Source: Clostridiales bacterium
GTDB lineage: Bacteria; Bacillota; Clostridia; Saccharofermentanales; Saccharofermentanaceae
Reading direction: 5' to 3'
Assembly (NCBI GenBank): GCA_017519205.1
Contig: JAFWSW010000054.1
Coordinates: 1-35,849, forward strand
Length of the DNA: 35,849 nt
In this document: in pieces, positions 24,459 to 33,159 of the stretch
How the letters are laid out: every line of letters starts with the position of its first letter
Position numbering within the stretch: the first letter of the stretch is position 1
Notes under the pieces: generated by a model
The model's input: the letters and a program-made list of their open reading frames with translations, nothing else
Databases searched by the model: none
What the model was told of the DNA's origin: nothing
Made by a program: the position numbers and the translations under genes

Positions 24459-27014
24459 ATGGGAGATAAACTTCGAAAAGTATATATCATTCTGGCGGCA
24501 GTTACCGGTCTTATAGGACTGATCGTGATCCTCTTTGTCGGAGGGACACTTCTCAGCATTGACCGTGCATCGGAGCTTCCAAATGAAGCGAAAGATACGA
24601 TGTACAGAACAGCTGTGCTGACCGGATCGGAAGCATCCCTGCCTTACTGGGAAAGAGAGATCATTCAGGGACATCTGAGCGTTTCCGATTATGTGGAGAA
24701 CCAGTTTACATCCCACCCGTATCTGCTTTCCGGAAAGGATGACAGTGCTTTTGCATCGGATCTGGCTTGCGTTGCCTATAACGATGCTTTTAAGGTCGAT
24801 GAGATCAAGGACCTTCTGAATGGCGGGTCAAGAAGATATGCAATCGAGAAGATCCTCAGCGATGTCAGCCGCACCTATGCGCCGTCGAACGGCTTTTCGG
24901 ATCCGGTCGGAACAAGATGCAGCGGCATCGACATCAAGAGCCCTCTGGAAAATGAAGAAGGGTATGCTTTCGGTATCCGGAAGATCGAAGGGACCATGCA
25001 GGTCGAAGGCAGAGAGATGCGTACGGATTTCTTTGTCGACAATTCGCTCCGTCCCGGACAGATCTATGTTCCTCAGGTATCCGGACAGGTGGACTTCACG
25101 ATGGAGTGGGATACGATCGGAGAGATCCCGGGCAATCATAACGTAGTCATTCTCCTTCGTACATCAGATGGACGCGGGCAGGTAGTCACCGGAGGAAAGG
25201 TGAATATTCCGGACTTTATTCCGCTCGAAAACGATTCGGTAGTTCCGTCCTGCATCGAGGTGGGAAACCAGGAAGCCTGGTATTCTCTGGATGCAGAAGA
25301 CAGGAACGCATATGTGAATCTGGTGGAGGCTTCCTCGGATGTCGCGGTATCTCTTTACGACCGCTATGGCATGCCGGTCGGGAAAAATGACCTTCACGAT
25401 GTAGACTTTGAGACGCTCCGTGGTAAAAAGCAGGAGCAGGATGTGGTTGAAGAAGAGGGGGCGGAAAGCACGGCGAAGAATGCTTTCTTTATCCGAGTGC
25501 AGCGAAGTGAAGCAGCCGCACCTTCGATAGCAGAGGTCTCTTACGTACTGGTACAGTCCAAGGAGGTCGGAAAGACGGATGAGACCGGATATCTGGCTAT
25601 CGTCAGCGATGAGGGTGTCGTCCCGACGCCGAAACCGACCGGTGCGGTGACCGATGAGGAAAGAGAAAAGATCGTGACATGTAAAGATCAGAGCGGGTCT
25701 ACGGTCGAACTGACACGCTCGAGTATTGTTTTCCTGCCGTTAAATGCATACCTGACAGAACTGTCCTTCCTTGACGGCAATAAGGGAGCGCTTCCGATCT
25801 ATCCGGAATTCTCCATGGATAATTTTGACTATTCCCTGGTTGGAGATTCTTTCTCTGAAGTAGGCATAGAGTATACGGCGGTGGAAGGATATGCCGCGGA
25901 CGTGAATCTGAAAAACATCTCGGGTATTCTTCCTTCGGGCGGAGGACTCGATAACTCCGTGAAGATCAATCAGGGCGCCAACAAACTGACGGTGACAGTT
26001 ACCTCGATCGATGGAACGAACAGGACATATACACTGCATCTTCTGAACGGACAGGACTCGGAGGGCTTCCGCAAGACTACGCTCTCGAAGTTCCCGGACA
26101 CCTATGCGGACGGACTGTGGCTCCTTCACAGCCTGCATCCGAAATACCGTTTCGAGGCATACCAGACGGGACTTGCTTTCGAGGAGGTCCTTGATAACGA
26201 AGATCATGTGGACCGTTCCCTGATCAGCTCGGCGTACAACCCGGACTGGGTAAAGCCGGGAAGCCCCGTGTATGACGGAAAGAACTGGAAAGCCGCGAAA
26301 AGGGAAGTCGTGCAGTACTTCCTCGATCCGAGAAACTTCCTTACTCCGGACGGAGTCTTCCAGTTCGAGAAGCTCTCTTTTGACGAGACGGCCCATACCA
26401 AGGAAGGTATTTCCGCGATGGTCAGAAATTCCTTCATGAACGAAGAAGATCCGGATTATGTATCGATCCTTCTTAAGGCGGGACAAGAGGCAGGAGTCTC
26501 TCCGTACTTCCTGACCAGCCGTATCCTGCAGGAGATGGGGAGAAATGGCGAATCCAAGCTGGCGCATGGTACGCTGGACGGATACGAAGGCTACTTTAAC
26601 TTCTACAATATCGGCTCGACACCGAATCCGAGCGTGAAGAACGGTGCGCAGATCAACGGCGCCAAGTACGCCAAATACGGATCCAAGCCGGATGAGAAGC
26701 AGATCACGCCGGATGAAGAAGAACTGCTCCTTCCGTGGACGACGCCGGAGAAGGCGATCTGCGGCGGTGCGAAGTGGATCGCGAAGAGTTATATCGAGAT
26801 CGGGCAGAATACGCTGTATTTCCAGAAGTTCGATATCCTGGATAATGAGGACGGCATGTATAAACATCAGTATGCGCAGAATATCGCCATGGCGGCGAAC
26901 GAAAGCGTCCGCTACTATACTGCATATGCTTCTCAGGATATGCTCGACGGATCGTTCGTGTTCATTATTCCCGTGTATGAGCAGATGCCGGCGGAATACG
27001 GAAAATCACTTTAA
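24459..27014 (+). CDS. Membrane-anchored endo-beta-N-acetylglucosaminidase with cadherin-like domain
   Basis: The 851-residue protein has one N-terminal membrane segment (about 8-30) and an outside part. Residues about 150-400 are beta-rich and unassigned, followed by a TPKPTGAVTD linker. Residues about 428-532 resemble the cadherin-like beta-sandwich (PF12733 type: FSMDNFDYSL, INQGANKLTVTVTSIDGTNRTYTLHL). The C-terminal 300 residues match clostridial LytB/GH73 glucosaminidases: YFLDPRNFL, FQFEKLSF, SPYFLTSRILQEMG (Glu is the likely acid) and GYFNFYNIG. It should cut glycan strands of peptidoglycan in growth or separation. AAGAAGG lies before the ATG, and the gene follows yfbR after 13 bases. 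Confidence 0.85.
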   Translation: MGDKLRKVYIILAAVTGLIGLIVILFVGGTLLSIDRASELPNEAKDTMYRTAVLTGSEASLPYWEREIIQGHLSVSDYVENQFTSHPYLLSGKDDSAFASDLACVAYNDAFKVDEIKDLLNGGSRRYAIEKILSDVSRTYAPSNGFSDPVGTRCSGIDIKSPLENEEGYAFGIRKIEGTMQVEGREMRTDFFVDNSLRPGQIYVPQVSGQVDFTMEWDTIGEIPGNHNVVILLRTSDGRGQVVTGGKVNIPDFIPLENDSVVPSCIEVGNQEAWYSLDAEDRNAYVNLVEASSDVAVSLYDRYGMPVGKNDLHDVDFETLRGKKQEQDVVEEEGAESTAKNAFFIRVQRSEAAAPSIAEVSYVLVQSKEVGKTDETGYLAIVSDEGVVPTPKPTGAVTDEEREKIVTCKDQSGSTVELTRSSIVFLPLNAYLTELSFLDGNKGALPIYPEFSMDNFDYSLVGDSFSEVGIEYTAVEGYAADVNLKNISGILPSGGGLDNSVKINQGANKLTVTVTSIDGTNRTYTLHLLNGQDSEGFRKTTLSKFPDTYADGLWLLHSLHPKYRFEAYQTGLAFEEVLDNEDHVDRSLISSAYNPDWVKPGSPVYDGKNWKAAKREVVQYFLDPRNFLTPDGVFQFEKLSFDETAHTKEGISAMVRNSFMNEEDPDYVSILLKAGQEAGVSPYFLTSRILQEMGRNGESKLAHGTLDGYEGYFNFYNIGSTPNPSVKNGAQINGAKYAKYGSKPDEKQITPDEEELLLPWTTPEKAICGGAKWIAKSYIEIGQNTLYFQKFDILDNEDGMYKHQYAQNIAMAANESVRYYTAYASQDMLDGSFVFIIPVYEQMPAEYGKSL

Positions 27015-27019
27015 TTTGA

Positions 27020-27048
27020 TTGTCAATCGGGCATTTATCCTATATAAT
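27020..27048 (+). promoter_or_regulatory. Strong sigma-A promoter for the cohesin-domain gene
   Basis: TTGTCA (27020-27025) and TATAAT (27043-27048) are 17 bases apart, one of the best promoters in the window. The -35 lies inside a perfect 11-base palindrome GATTG-T-CAATC (27018-27028), a possible operator. Confidence 0.78.
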
Positions 27049-27092
27049 GCAGGCACAAAGAAACACATTAGAACCAGGAACAGAAAAATAAA

Positions 27093-28580
27093 ATGAGAAA
27101 ATACGTGCATAGGATATGTGTGTCTGTCTTATTGCCGCTGCTTTTCACTGTAGCGGTCGTATTTTCGTTTGCGGCTAATAAAAGGGCGGCCGGCGGTGTT
27201 ACAGTAAACCTCGCTTTTAGAGAGCCGTCCGCACAGACCGGCGAGATCGTCTCGCTGGATGTCAGTTTTACTGCTTTCCCGTCTATAACGAGATTCGGAC
27301 CGATCGAGATCGGATACGATTCGGCAGCACTCGAATTTATCGGCATGGAGATCAGTGAAGAGCTTGAGGGCTTTAAACTTGACTATGAACAGCCGGAGGA
27401 AGAAGCCCTGATCCGCTTCTCCGCCGTAAACGAAGAGGTCGAGGCCAGCATCATGCAGGGCGCGACCGAACAGGATAAGAAAGATGCTACCACAAAAGCT
27501 GCGGACAAGGAATCGGTATTCTCGACGGATGCGCCGATCGTTGTCGCGACATTAAGATTCCGTATCAGCGATCAGGCGAGAGGTGAGGTCAAGGCATGGC
27601 TCGGAACGATTTCCGGTCTTCGTGACAGCGCGCTCGAAAACGTCGTAGCCGGTACAGGTACGGGCGGAGCGCTGGTCGTGCAGGCGATGACTTCTACGGA
27701 TGCTACGCTCTCTGCACTTTCCGTAGGATCTTTCAAACTCGATCCGGAGTTCGACCCCGGTATCTTTTCGTACACGATGACCGTCTCGAAAAACACGACC
27801 GATGTTGCCATTAACGGCATCGCCTATAACGTTAAGTCCAAGGTCACGGTCGAAGGCGGATCGGATCTTCAGATCGGAAACAATACGGTCCTTGTCAGGG
27901 TCGTGGCAGAAGACGGAGAATCCACCAATGTATACACGATCAACGTGATCCGCAGTGATTCGCTTCTGGTCGAGGGAATCGTACTGAGTGATAAGGACGG
28001 AAAGATCTATGAGTTCGTCGCACTTCCGGAATCCCTGGTGATCCCGGCGAATTTCTATCAGTCGACCTGTATGGTGGATGGTAAAGAAGTACCGTGCTTC
28101 CGAAAAGACGGCGTCTTAAGCGTACTGATCTATGTCAGCACGGAGGGACAGGAACCGGGACTCTACGTATATAACCAGGAAGCCGATACGATGCGCCGTT
28201 ACGAACCGGGAAAGATGCTTCTTAGATCTTCCCTGATCCTGACGGTTGCGGATAAGCCGGATGATGTGATGGTCCCGGAAGGATTCTCCCCGACGAAGGT
28301 CACATACGGTGCTACGGAAATCAACGGATACGTCTCCAAGGACGGTTCCACGAAGATCGCTTATCTTAAGAACGAAGACGGGTCTGCGAAGTTCTATGTG
28401 ATCGACTCGAACGAAAAGGATTTCTACCCGTATAAAGCACCGAGCAGCCACAGAAACCTGTTTTTGTATTTGTTTATTATATGTGCTAGTATAGCAGTGG
28501 TTGAGGCCCTGATCATTGGCATCCTCTTCTACAGAAGAAGGATCGCATACCGCCGTCAGGTCAAGCCAAGGAGAGTCTAA
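27093..28580 (+). CDS. Cohesin and cadherin-like domain surface protein
   Basis: The 495-residue protein has a signal peptide (hydrophobic about 10-27). Residues about 34-199 read like a type I cohesin fold: VTVNLAFREPSAQTGEIVSLDVSF, then IGYDSAALEFIGME, and later VATLRFRISDQARGEVKAWLG. A cadherin-like beta-sandwich follows (about 200-290: LSALSVGSFKLDPEFDPGIFSYTMTV, VYTINVIRSD). A beta-rich part leads to a C-terminal membrane helix (about 454-478) and a basic RRRIAYRR tail, so most of it is outside. No dockerin or cellulase is visible here, so a cellulosome role is not supported. Its stop overlaps the gtrA start. Confidence 0.78.
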   Translation: MRKYVHRICVSVLLPLLFTVAVVFSFAANKRAAGGVTVNLAFREPSAQTGEIVSLDVSFTAFPSITRFGPIEIGYDSAALEFIGMEISEELEGFKLDYEQPEEEALIRFSAVNEEVEASIMQGATEQDKKDATTKAADKESVFSTDAPIVVATLRFRISDQARGEVKAWLGTISGLRDSALENVVAGTGTGGALVVQAMTSTDATLSALSVGSFKLDPEFDPGIFSYTMTVSKNTTDVAINGIAYNVKSKVTVEGGSDLQIGNNTVLVRVVAEDGESTNVYTINVIRSDSLLVEGIVLSDKDGKIYEFVALPESLVIPANFYQSTCMVDGKEVPCFRKDGVLSVLIYVSTEGQEPGLYVYNQEADTMRRYEPGKMLLRSSLILTVADKPDDVMVPEGFSPTKVTYGATEINGYVSKDGSTKIAYLKNEDGSAKFYVIDSNEKDFYPYKAPSSHRNLFLYLFIICASIAVVEALIIGILFYRRRIAYRRQVKPRRV

Positions 28581-29122
28581 TGAGCACAAAAGAACAGCCT
28601 TCCGGGCTGAAAAAACTGATGCAGAATGAGAAATTCCGGGAGATCTTCTGGTATTTCGTATTCGGTGTACTTACCACGATCGTTAACCTGATCGCCTTCG
28701 CGGTCCTCAGAGAGGTCTTTAAAGTAAAATGGCCGGTCACGATCGGTAAATGGAGCTTCGATCTCTTCGTTACGTTTATCAATGCGATCGCCTGGGTAGT
28801 CGCTGTCGTGTTCGCTTATGTCACGAACAAGCTTTTCGTCTTCCATACGAAAGGAAACGTCAAGAAAGAGTTCATCAGCTTTGTGGCGGCGCGTCTGTTT
28901 ACTTTCTTTGCTTTCGAACTCGGTCTGTTCTCCCTGTCCGTTATGGTCATGGAGAATGCCTGCAATATGCCGAAGGACGATATCCTGATCAGCATCTTCG
29001 GTATCGATATTGCCAATATTTACCTCGTCAAGCTCTTTATTGCAGTCTTCGTCGTAATCGCCAACTATATTTTCAGTAAACTCTTCATCTTCAAGAAGAA
29101 GGAGAGCAGCGATGAGGAATAG
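28580..29122 (+). CDS. GtrA family membrane protein
   Basis: The 180-residue protein has four hydrophobic segments with charged ends. It carries the paired GtrA signatures FAYVTNKLFVF in helix two and ANYIFSKLFIF in helix four, each followed by lysines. GtrA-like proteins are thought to help move lipid-linked sugars across the membrane for cell-surface glycosylation. The start shares one base with the stop of the cohesin-domain gene (TAATG), pointing to coupled translation. A longer loop (NACNMPKDDILISIFGIDIAN) sits between helices three and four. Confidence 0.88.
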   Translation: MSTKEQPSGLKKLMQNEKFREIFWYFVFGVLTTIVNLIAFAVLREVFKVKWPVTIGKWSFDLFVTFINAIAWVVAVVFAYVTNKLFVFHTKGNVKKEFISFVAARLFTFFAFELGLFSLSVMVMENACNMPKDDILISIFGIDIANIYLVKLFIAVFVVIANYIFSKLFIFKKKESSDEE

Positions 29123-29173
29123 CCTGCCGCCGAACCGGAGAAGAGCGACGCAGGAGAATAACAGGAGCCTACC

Positions 29174-30598
29174 ATGATCGATCAAAACGCTCCGGAATTC
29201 CTTCAGACAGCTAATAAATTCGGAATTAAACTCGGGCTTGATAGGATGGAGGGTCTTCTTGAGAAGCTTTCTCATCCCGAAAAGCACCTGTCCGTCATCC
29301 ATATTGCCGGAACCAACGGAAAAGGTTCCGTTTCCTCCTACTGTGCCTCTATGCTGGCCTGGGACGGAAAAAGAGTCGGCCTTTATACATCCCCGTTTCT
29401 TCAGCGTTTCTCCGAGAGGATCCGTATCCTGGACGGAAGAGAAGGTCTTCTTTCCTGGGAAAAAGACGATACCTACGGGGAGATCGACGGAGAATCCCTG
29501 AAACGCCTCTCGGATCTGGTTGAGAGCAAGGTCGGTGAGATGCTCTCAGAGGGGCAGGAACACCCGACGGAATTTGAACTTGTCACCGCGGTGGCATTCC
29601 TCTATTTTGCCGAGCAGAAATGTGACGCGGTCGTCCTGGAGACGGGACTCGGAGGACGCCTTGACTCGACCAATGTGATCGAGAAGCCCATGGCGTGCAT
29701 CATCACGGCGCTGGGCTATGACCATACCGACCGCTTAGGCGATACGCTCGGCCTCATCGCCGGAGAAAAGGGCGGCATCATCAAGGAAGGCGTCCCGGTA
29801 TTTGCGATGGATACCCATCAGCGGGAAGTTCCGAGAGAAGATGCCGAAGAAGCCGCCGAAGTGCTCGAAAAGATATCTAAAGAGAAACACGCGCCGCTTA
29901 CGTGGCTGAGAAGAGACGAAGCCGTACGGACCAGCCAGAACCTTCGCGGCCAGTGCTTTTCGTTCAGAAATAAGAATTACCGCATCCGCATGCACGGCAG
30001 TTACCAGCTGGAGAACGCTTCTCTGGCACTTCTGGCGATGGAATCTTTCGTATCGCAGGAAGCAAGGATCGAGGGGCTGTCCCACGTGCTCTGGAAAGGC
30101 CGTCTCGAGGCGATATGCCAGGATCCGCCGGTGATCCTCGACGGCGCACATAATCCGCAGGGCGTGACCTCCTTTGTTTCGTTCCTGGAGGAGATGGAGG
30201 TCCTCTCCGAAGAGAAGCCCTGTGAAGTGATCATGGGCGTCATGGCGGACAAGGATGTTACGCGAATGCTGGATATCCTTGTAGACCGCTGGTGCGTGCC
30301 GCTCGGGCGGATCACGCTGGTCACGCCGAACCAGAAGCGGGCCATGAAGGCGAAGGATCTCCGGAATGCATGGGACGAAGCGCTCAGAAGAAGCACGGAG
30401 TTTTACAATTTGGAATCGTGTATGTATAATGCTAGAGAAAAACTGATCGCTGTCGACGACGTCGAGACAGCATGCCGAAATGCCGTTGCCCGCGCGGTCA
30501 GGAATCACGCCCCGATCTACATGATCGGCTCCCTCTACCTCCTGGGTGAGGCAAGAGGCGTGATCGAAGAAGAACTGCGGAGATACCGCCTTCTTTAA
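29174..30598 (+). CDS. folC: Bifunctional folylpolyglutamate synthase/dihydrofolate synthase
   Basis: The 474-residue Mur-ligase-like enzyme carries the ATP loop HIAGTNGKGSVSSYCASML (P-loop GTNGKGS at 46-52), YTSPFLQRFSERIRI, and LETGLGGRLDSTNVI. LDGAHNPQG opens the C-terminal domain. It joins glutamate to dihydropteroate or to folates in the cytoplasm. Whether it does both steps cannot be told from the sequence. AACAGGAG precedes the ATG. The 51-base gap before it holds no gene. Confidence 0.93.
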   Translation: MIDQNAPEFLQTANKFGIKLGLDRMEGLLEKLSHPEKHLSVIHIAGTNGKGSVSSYCASMLAWDGKRVGLYTSPFLQRFSERIRILDGREGLLSWEKDDTYGEIDGESLKRLSDLVESKVGEMLSEGQEHPTEFELVTAVAFLYFAEQKCDAVVLETGLGGRLDSTNVIEKPMACIITALGYDHTDRLGDTLGLIAGEKGGIIKEGVPVFAMDTHQREVPREDAEEAAEVLEKISKEKHAPLTWLRRDEAVRTSQNLRGQCFSFRNKNYRIRMHGSYQLENASLALLAMESFVSQEARIEGLSHVLWKGRLEAICQDPPVILDGAHNPQGVTSFVSFLEEMEVLSEEKPCEVIMGVMADKDVTRMLDILVDRWCVPLGRITLVTPNQKRAMKAKDLRNAWDEALRRSTEFYNLESCMYNAREKLIAVDDVETACRNAVARAVRNHAPIYMIGSLYLLGEARGVIEEELRRYRLL

Positions 30599-30629
30599 AG
30601 AAAAAAGGAAAAAGAACAGGACAGCGCAT

Positions 30630-31520
30630 ATGGATTGGAAAACTGCAGGAAAGACCATACCGGAGATCACGACACGAGACCTGGTGGTATTCCGTCTTCC
30701 GCCGGAAGAATCGGAACAGCTCGCACGCCAGTACAACCGCGCGCTCTCGAATATGAACAGTGATGGCGCAGATGTCGCCATTATCTCCCTTAAGAAGATC
30801 ATCACGGAGTACCCGACCTGGGGCGAGCCTTCGCTTCTGTTCGGTATCTGCGTGGCGCAGTGTGAAGAGTATCACAGAGCGCTCAAGTGCTTCGAACATG
30901 CACTGACCTGCGGTCTGCATTCGCAGCAGATGACGGAGCTGGCCCAGTACTGTCTGGCGCAGGCGAAGGTCGAATACGAGCAGGCACAGGCGATCGCAGA
31001 TGCGACGCCCGAAGAGTCTCCGCTAAAAGCACTCTCCTCGGCGATCACACGTCAGGAGTCACCGATGGTGGCCGAAAGCGAGAACAGAGAGAGAATCCAC
31101 GTACAGGCTCCGATCCTGATCAAGGCGCCGAAGAAGCCGAGAAAGAGAAGGATCGCGACAGAAAAGGAAATCCGCGATGCGCTGGCCCAGTCCACTTCCT
31201 CGAACGGAGAGATCCCCGATGAGGCGATCAACGTCGAGTTCCCGAAGACTCCGGCCGAGAAGATGCGCACGACGGCGATCGTTTTCGCAATTATCGTTGC
31301 TGTTGCAGGCCTGATCGCTCTTTCGTATTTCGTGATCATCCCGGCGGTGAAAAAAGCCACCGCGAAGAGCAAGGATGCGGAGAAGGTCGAGTTCCTCGAG
31401 AAAAAACTGGCGGAAAATGCCGCCGATCCGGAAGTAGCTGCGATCCTTGCCGAATACGGAATGGAATTTGCAGATGGTGAAGAAGGCGAGACGACTGCGG
31501 AAACTCAGGCAGAAGCATAA
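30630..31520 (+). CDS. TPR-like protein with single membrane segment, function unknown
   Basis: The 296-residue protein begins with a cytoplasmic helical part containing two or three TPR-like units (about 35-115: RQYNRALSNMNSDGADVAIISL-type helix pairs, GICVAQCEEYHRALKCFEHAL). A basic linker (KAPKKPRKRRIATEKE) leads to a membrane helix at about 214-236 and an acidic C-terminal tail that ends in Glu/Thr/Ala repeats. TPRs bind partner proteins. The lysine/arginine stretch before the helix suggests the N-terminal part is inside. It lies between folC and thrC with short gaps. No function can be assigned. Confidence 0.65.
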   Translation: MDWKTAGKTIPEITTRDLVVFRLPPEESEQLARQYNRALSNMNSDGADVAIISLKKIITEYPTWGEPSLLFGICVAQCEEYHRALKCFEHALTCGLHSQQMTELAQYCLAQAKVEYEQAQAIADATPEESPLKALSSAITRQESPMVAESENRERIHVQAPILIKAPKKPRKRRIATEKEIRDALAQSTSSNGEIPDEAINVEFPKTPAEKMRTTAIVFAIIVAVAGLIALSYFVIIPAVKKATAKSKDAEKVEFLEKKLAENAADPEVAAILAEYGMEFADGEEGETTAETQAEA

Positions 31521-31544
31521 GATATCAATAAGGAGATTACGTCC

Positions 31545-33050
31545 ATGATGTATATAAGCACAAGAGGTTATGATAAGAAGTTTACTTCGGCAGAGGCCAT
31601 CAAGCAGGGTATTGCACCGGATGGCGGACTTTTCGTACCGGAGGAGATCCCGCAGCTCAGCAAAAGCGAGATCATGGCAATGACGGAGATGACATATCCG
31701 CAGATCGCGGCGACTGTCCTCTCCAAATATCTTACCGACTTTACATACGACGAGCTCCTCGATTATGCCGAGCAGGCTTACGCTGAGGAGAAGTTCGGCG
31801 AGAAGCCGGCACCGCTCGTTCAGCTGAATAAATACAACCCGAGAGAATATATCCTCGAACTGTGGCACGGTCCGACGGCGGCATTTAAGGATATGGCGCT
31901 GCAGCTCCTGCCGCACCTGATGACCGCGTCTGCCAGAAAGACCGGTGAGAACAGAAAGATCTGCATCCTGACAGCGACATCCGGTGATACCGGTAAAGCA
32001 GCGCTCGAGGGCTTCAAGGATCTTCCGGGCACAGAGGTCATCGTTTTCTATCCTTCCGAGGGTGTATCCGATGCGCAGAAGCAGCAGATGATCACTACTG
32101 AAGGAAACAACGTACATGTTGTCGCAGTAAACGGCTGCTTCGACGATGCACAGTCCGGCGTGAAGGCGATCTTCGGTGATCCTTCCGTAGCGGAGGAACT
32201 GGATAAGAAGGGCTGCGTGCTCTCGTCCGCAAACTCCATCAACTGGGGCCGTCTCGTTCCGCAGATCGCATACTATGTTGCATCCTATGTTGAGCTTCTG
32301 AAGTACGAAGAGTTTAACTTCGGCGAGAAGATGAACGTAGTCGTTCCGACCGGTAACTTCGGTAATATCCTTGCGGCATGGTTTGCCAAGAAGATGGGTA
32401 TCCCGGTAAGAAAGCTGATTTGTGCTTCCAATAAGAACAAGGTCCTTTCCGACTTCTTCAGAAGTGGTACCTACGACCGTAACCGTGAGTTCTATAAGAC
32501 GAACTCTCCGTCGATGGATATCCTGATCAGCAGCAACCTCGAAAGACTCCTCTTTGAGGTGACCGGCATGAACGCGGAAAAGACCGCGCAGTGGATGGAA
32601 GAACTGAAGACCAAGGGCGTCTACTCCGTTGATCCGGATACTTTAAAAGCACTGCAGACGACATTCGTCGGCGGATTTGCCGATGAAGCCGGTATCAGTA
32701 AGACGATCAGAGATGTCTATGACCGCTGTGATCACGTTGTGGATACACATACTGCAGTCGGCTTTAACATCTATAACCGCTACTATCAGAGATCCGGCGA
32801 CGAGACCAAGACTGTCTTCGTATCGACCGCTTCTCCGTTCAAGTTCGCACCTTCCGTTATGGATGCATTAAACGGCTCCGGCTACAGCAAGGGCAGATCC
32901 GATGAAGTGATCAGTAACGAGCTGTCTGAAGAGAGCGGACTTCCGATTCCTTACGGCCTCAAGGACATCAACAAGAAGCCGGTACTGCATAATCTAATCA
33001 TTGAGAAAGAAGATATGAGAGCAACGGTTCTCGACCTTCTGAATAAGTAA
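31545..33050 (+). CDS. thrC: Threonine synthase
   Basis: The 501-residue PLP enzyme converts O-phospho-homoserine to threonine. The start MMYISTRGYDKKFTSAEAI and APDGGLFVPEEIP are typical. HGPTAAFKDMALQLLP holds the PLP lysine (K115). TATSGDTGKAALEGF and PTGNFGNILAAWFA bind the phosphate. Length is normal for the bacterial fungal-like class of about 490-500 residues. Two consecutive ATG codons follow AAGGAG; the first is used here by convention. A strong terminator follows 28 bases after the stop. It stands apart from other threonine-pathway genes. Confidence 0.94.
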   Translation: MMYISTRGYDKKFTSAEAIKQGIAPDGGLFVPEEIPQLSKSEIMAMTEMTYPQIAATVLSKYLTDFTYDELLDYAEQAYAEEKFGEKPAPLVQLNKYNPREYILELWHGPTAAFKDMALQLLPHLMTASARKTGENRKICILTATSGDTGKAALEGFKDLPGTEVIVFYPSEGVSDAQKQQMITTEGNNVHVVAVNGCFDDAQSGVKAIFGDPSVAEELDKKGCVLSSANSINWGRLVPQIAYYVASYVELLKYEEFNFGEKMNVVVPTGNFGNILAAWFAKKMGIPVRKLICASNKNKVLSDFFRSGTYDRNREFYKTNSPSMDILISSNLERLLFEVTGMNAEKTAQWMEELKTKGVYSVDPDTLKALQTTFVGGFADEAGISKTIRDVYDRCDHVVDTHTAVGFNIYNRYYQRSGDETKTVFVSTASPFKFAPSVMDALNGSGYSKGRSDEVISNELSEESGLPIPYGLKDINKKPVLHNLIIEKEDMRATVLDLLNK

Positions 33051-33078
33051 GCGCTTCAACAAAAGCAAAATAGATTGT

Positions 33079-33114
33079 AAGAGCACGTCAAATATACCTT
33101 TGACGTGCTCTTTT
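33079..33114 (+). terminator. Terminator of thrC
   Basis: A 14-bp perfect stem (33079-33092 with 33099-33112) with a six-base loop is followed by T residues. It is the strongest hairpin on the plus strand here. Confidence 0.93.
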
Positions 33115-33127
33115 GTCATAGTAGAAT
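33100..33127 (+). promoter_or_regulatory. Promoter of the zinc-ribbon gene, inside the thrC terminator arm
   Basis: TTGACG (33100-33105) and TAGAAT (33122-33127) are 16 bases apart. The -35 lies in the 3' arm of the thrC terminator. Transcription would start near 33134, about 25 bases before the ATG, and includes the GGGGGG ribosome binding site. Confidence 0.5.
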
Positions 33128-33159
33128 AGAAATAGGGTTGTGAAATGGGGGGATAGCTT

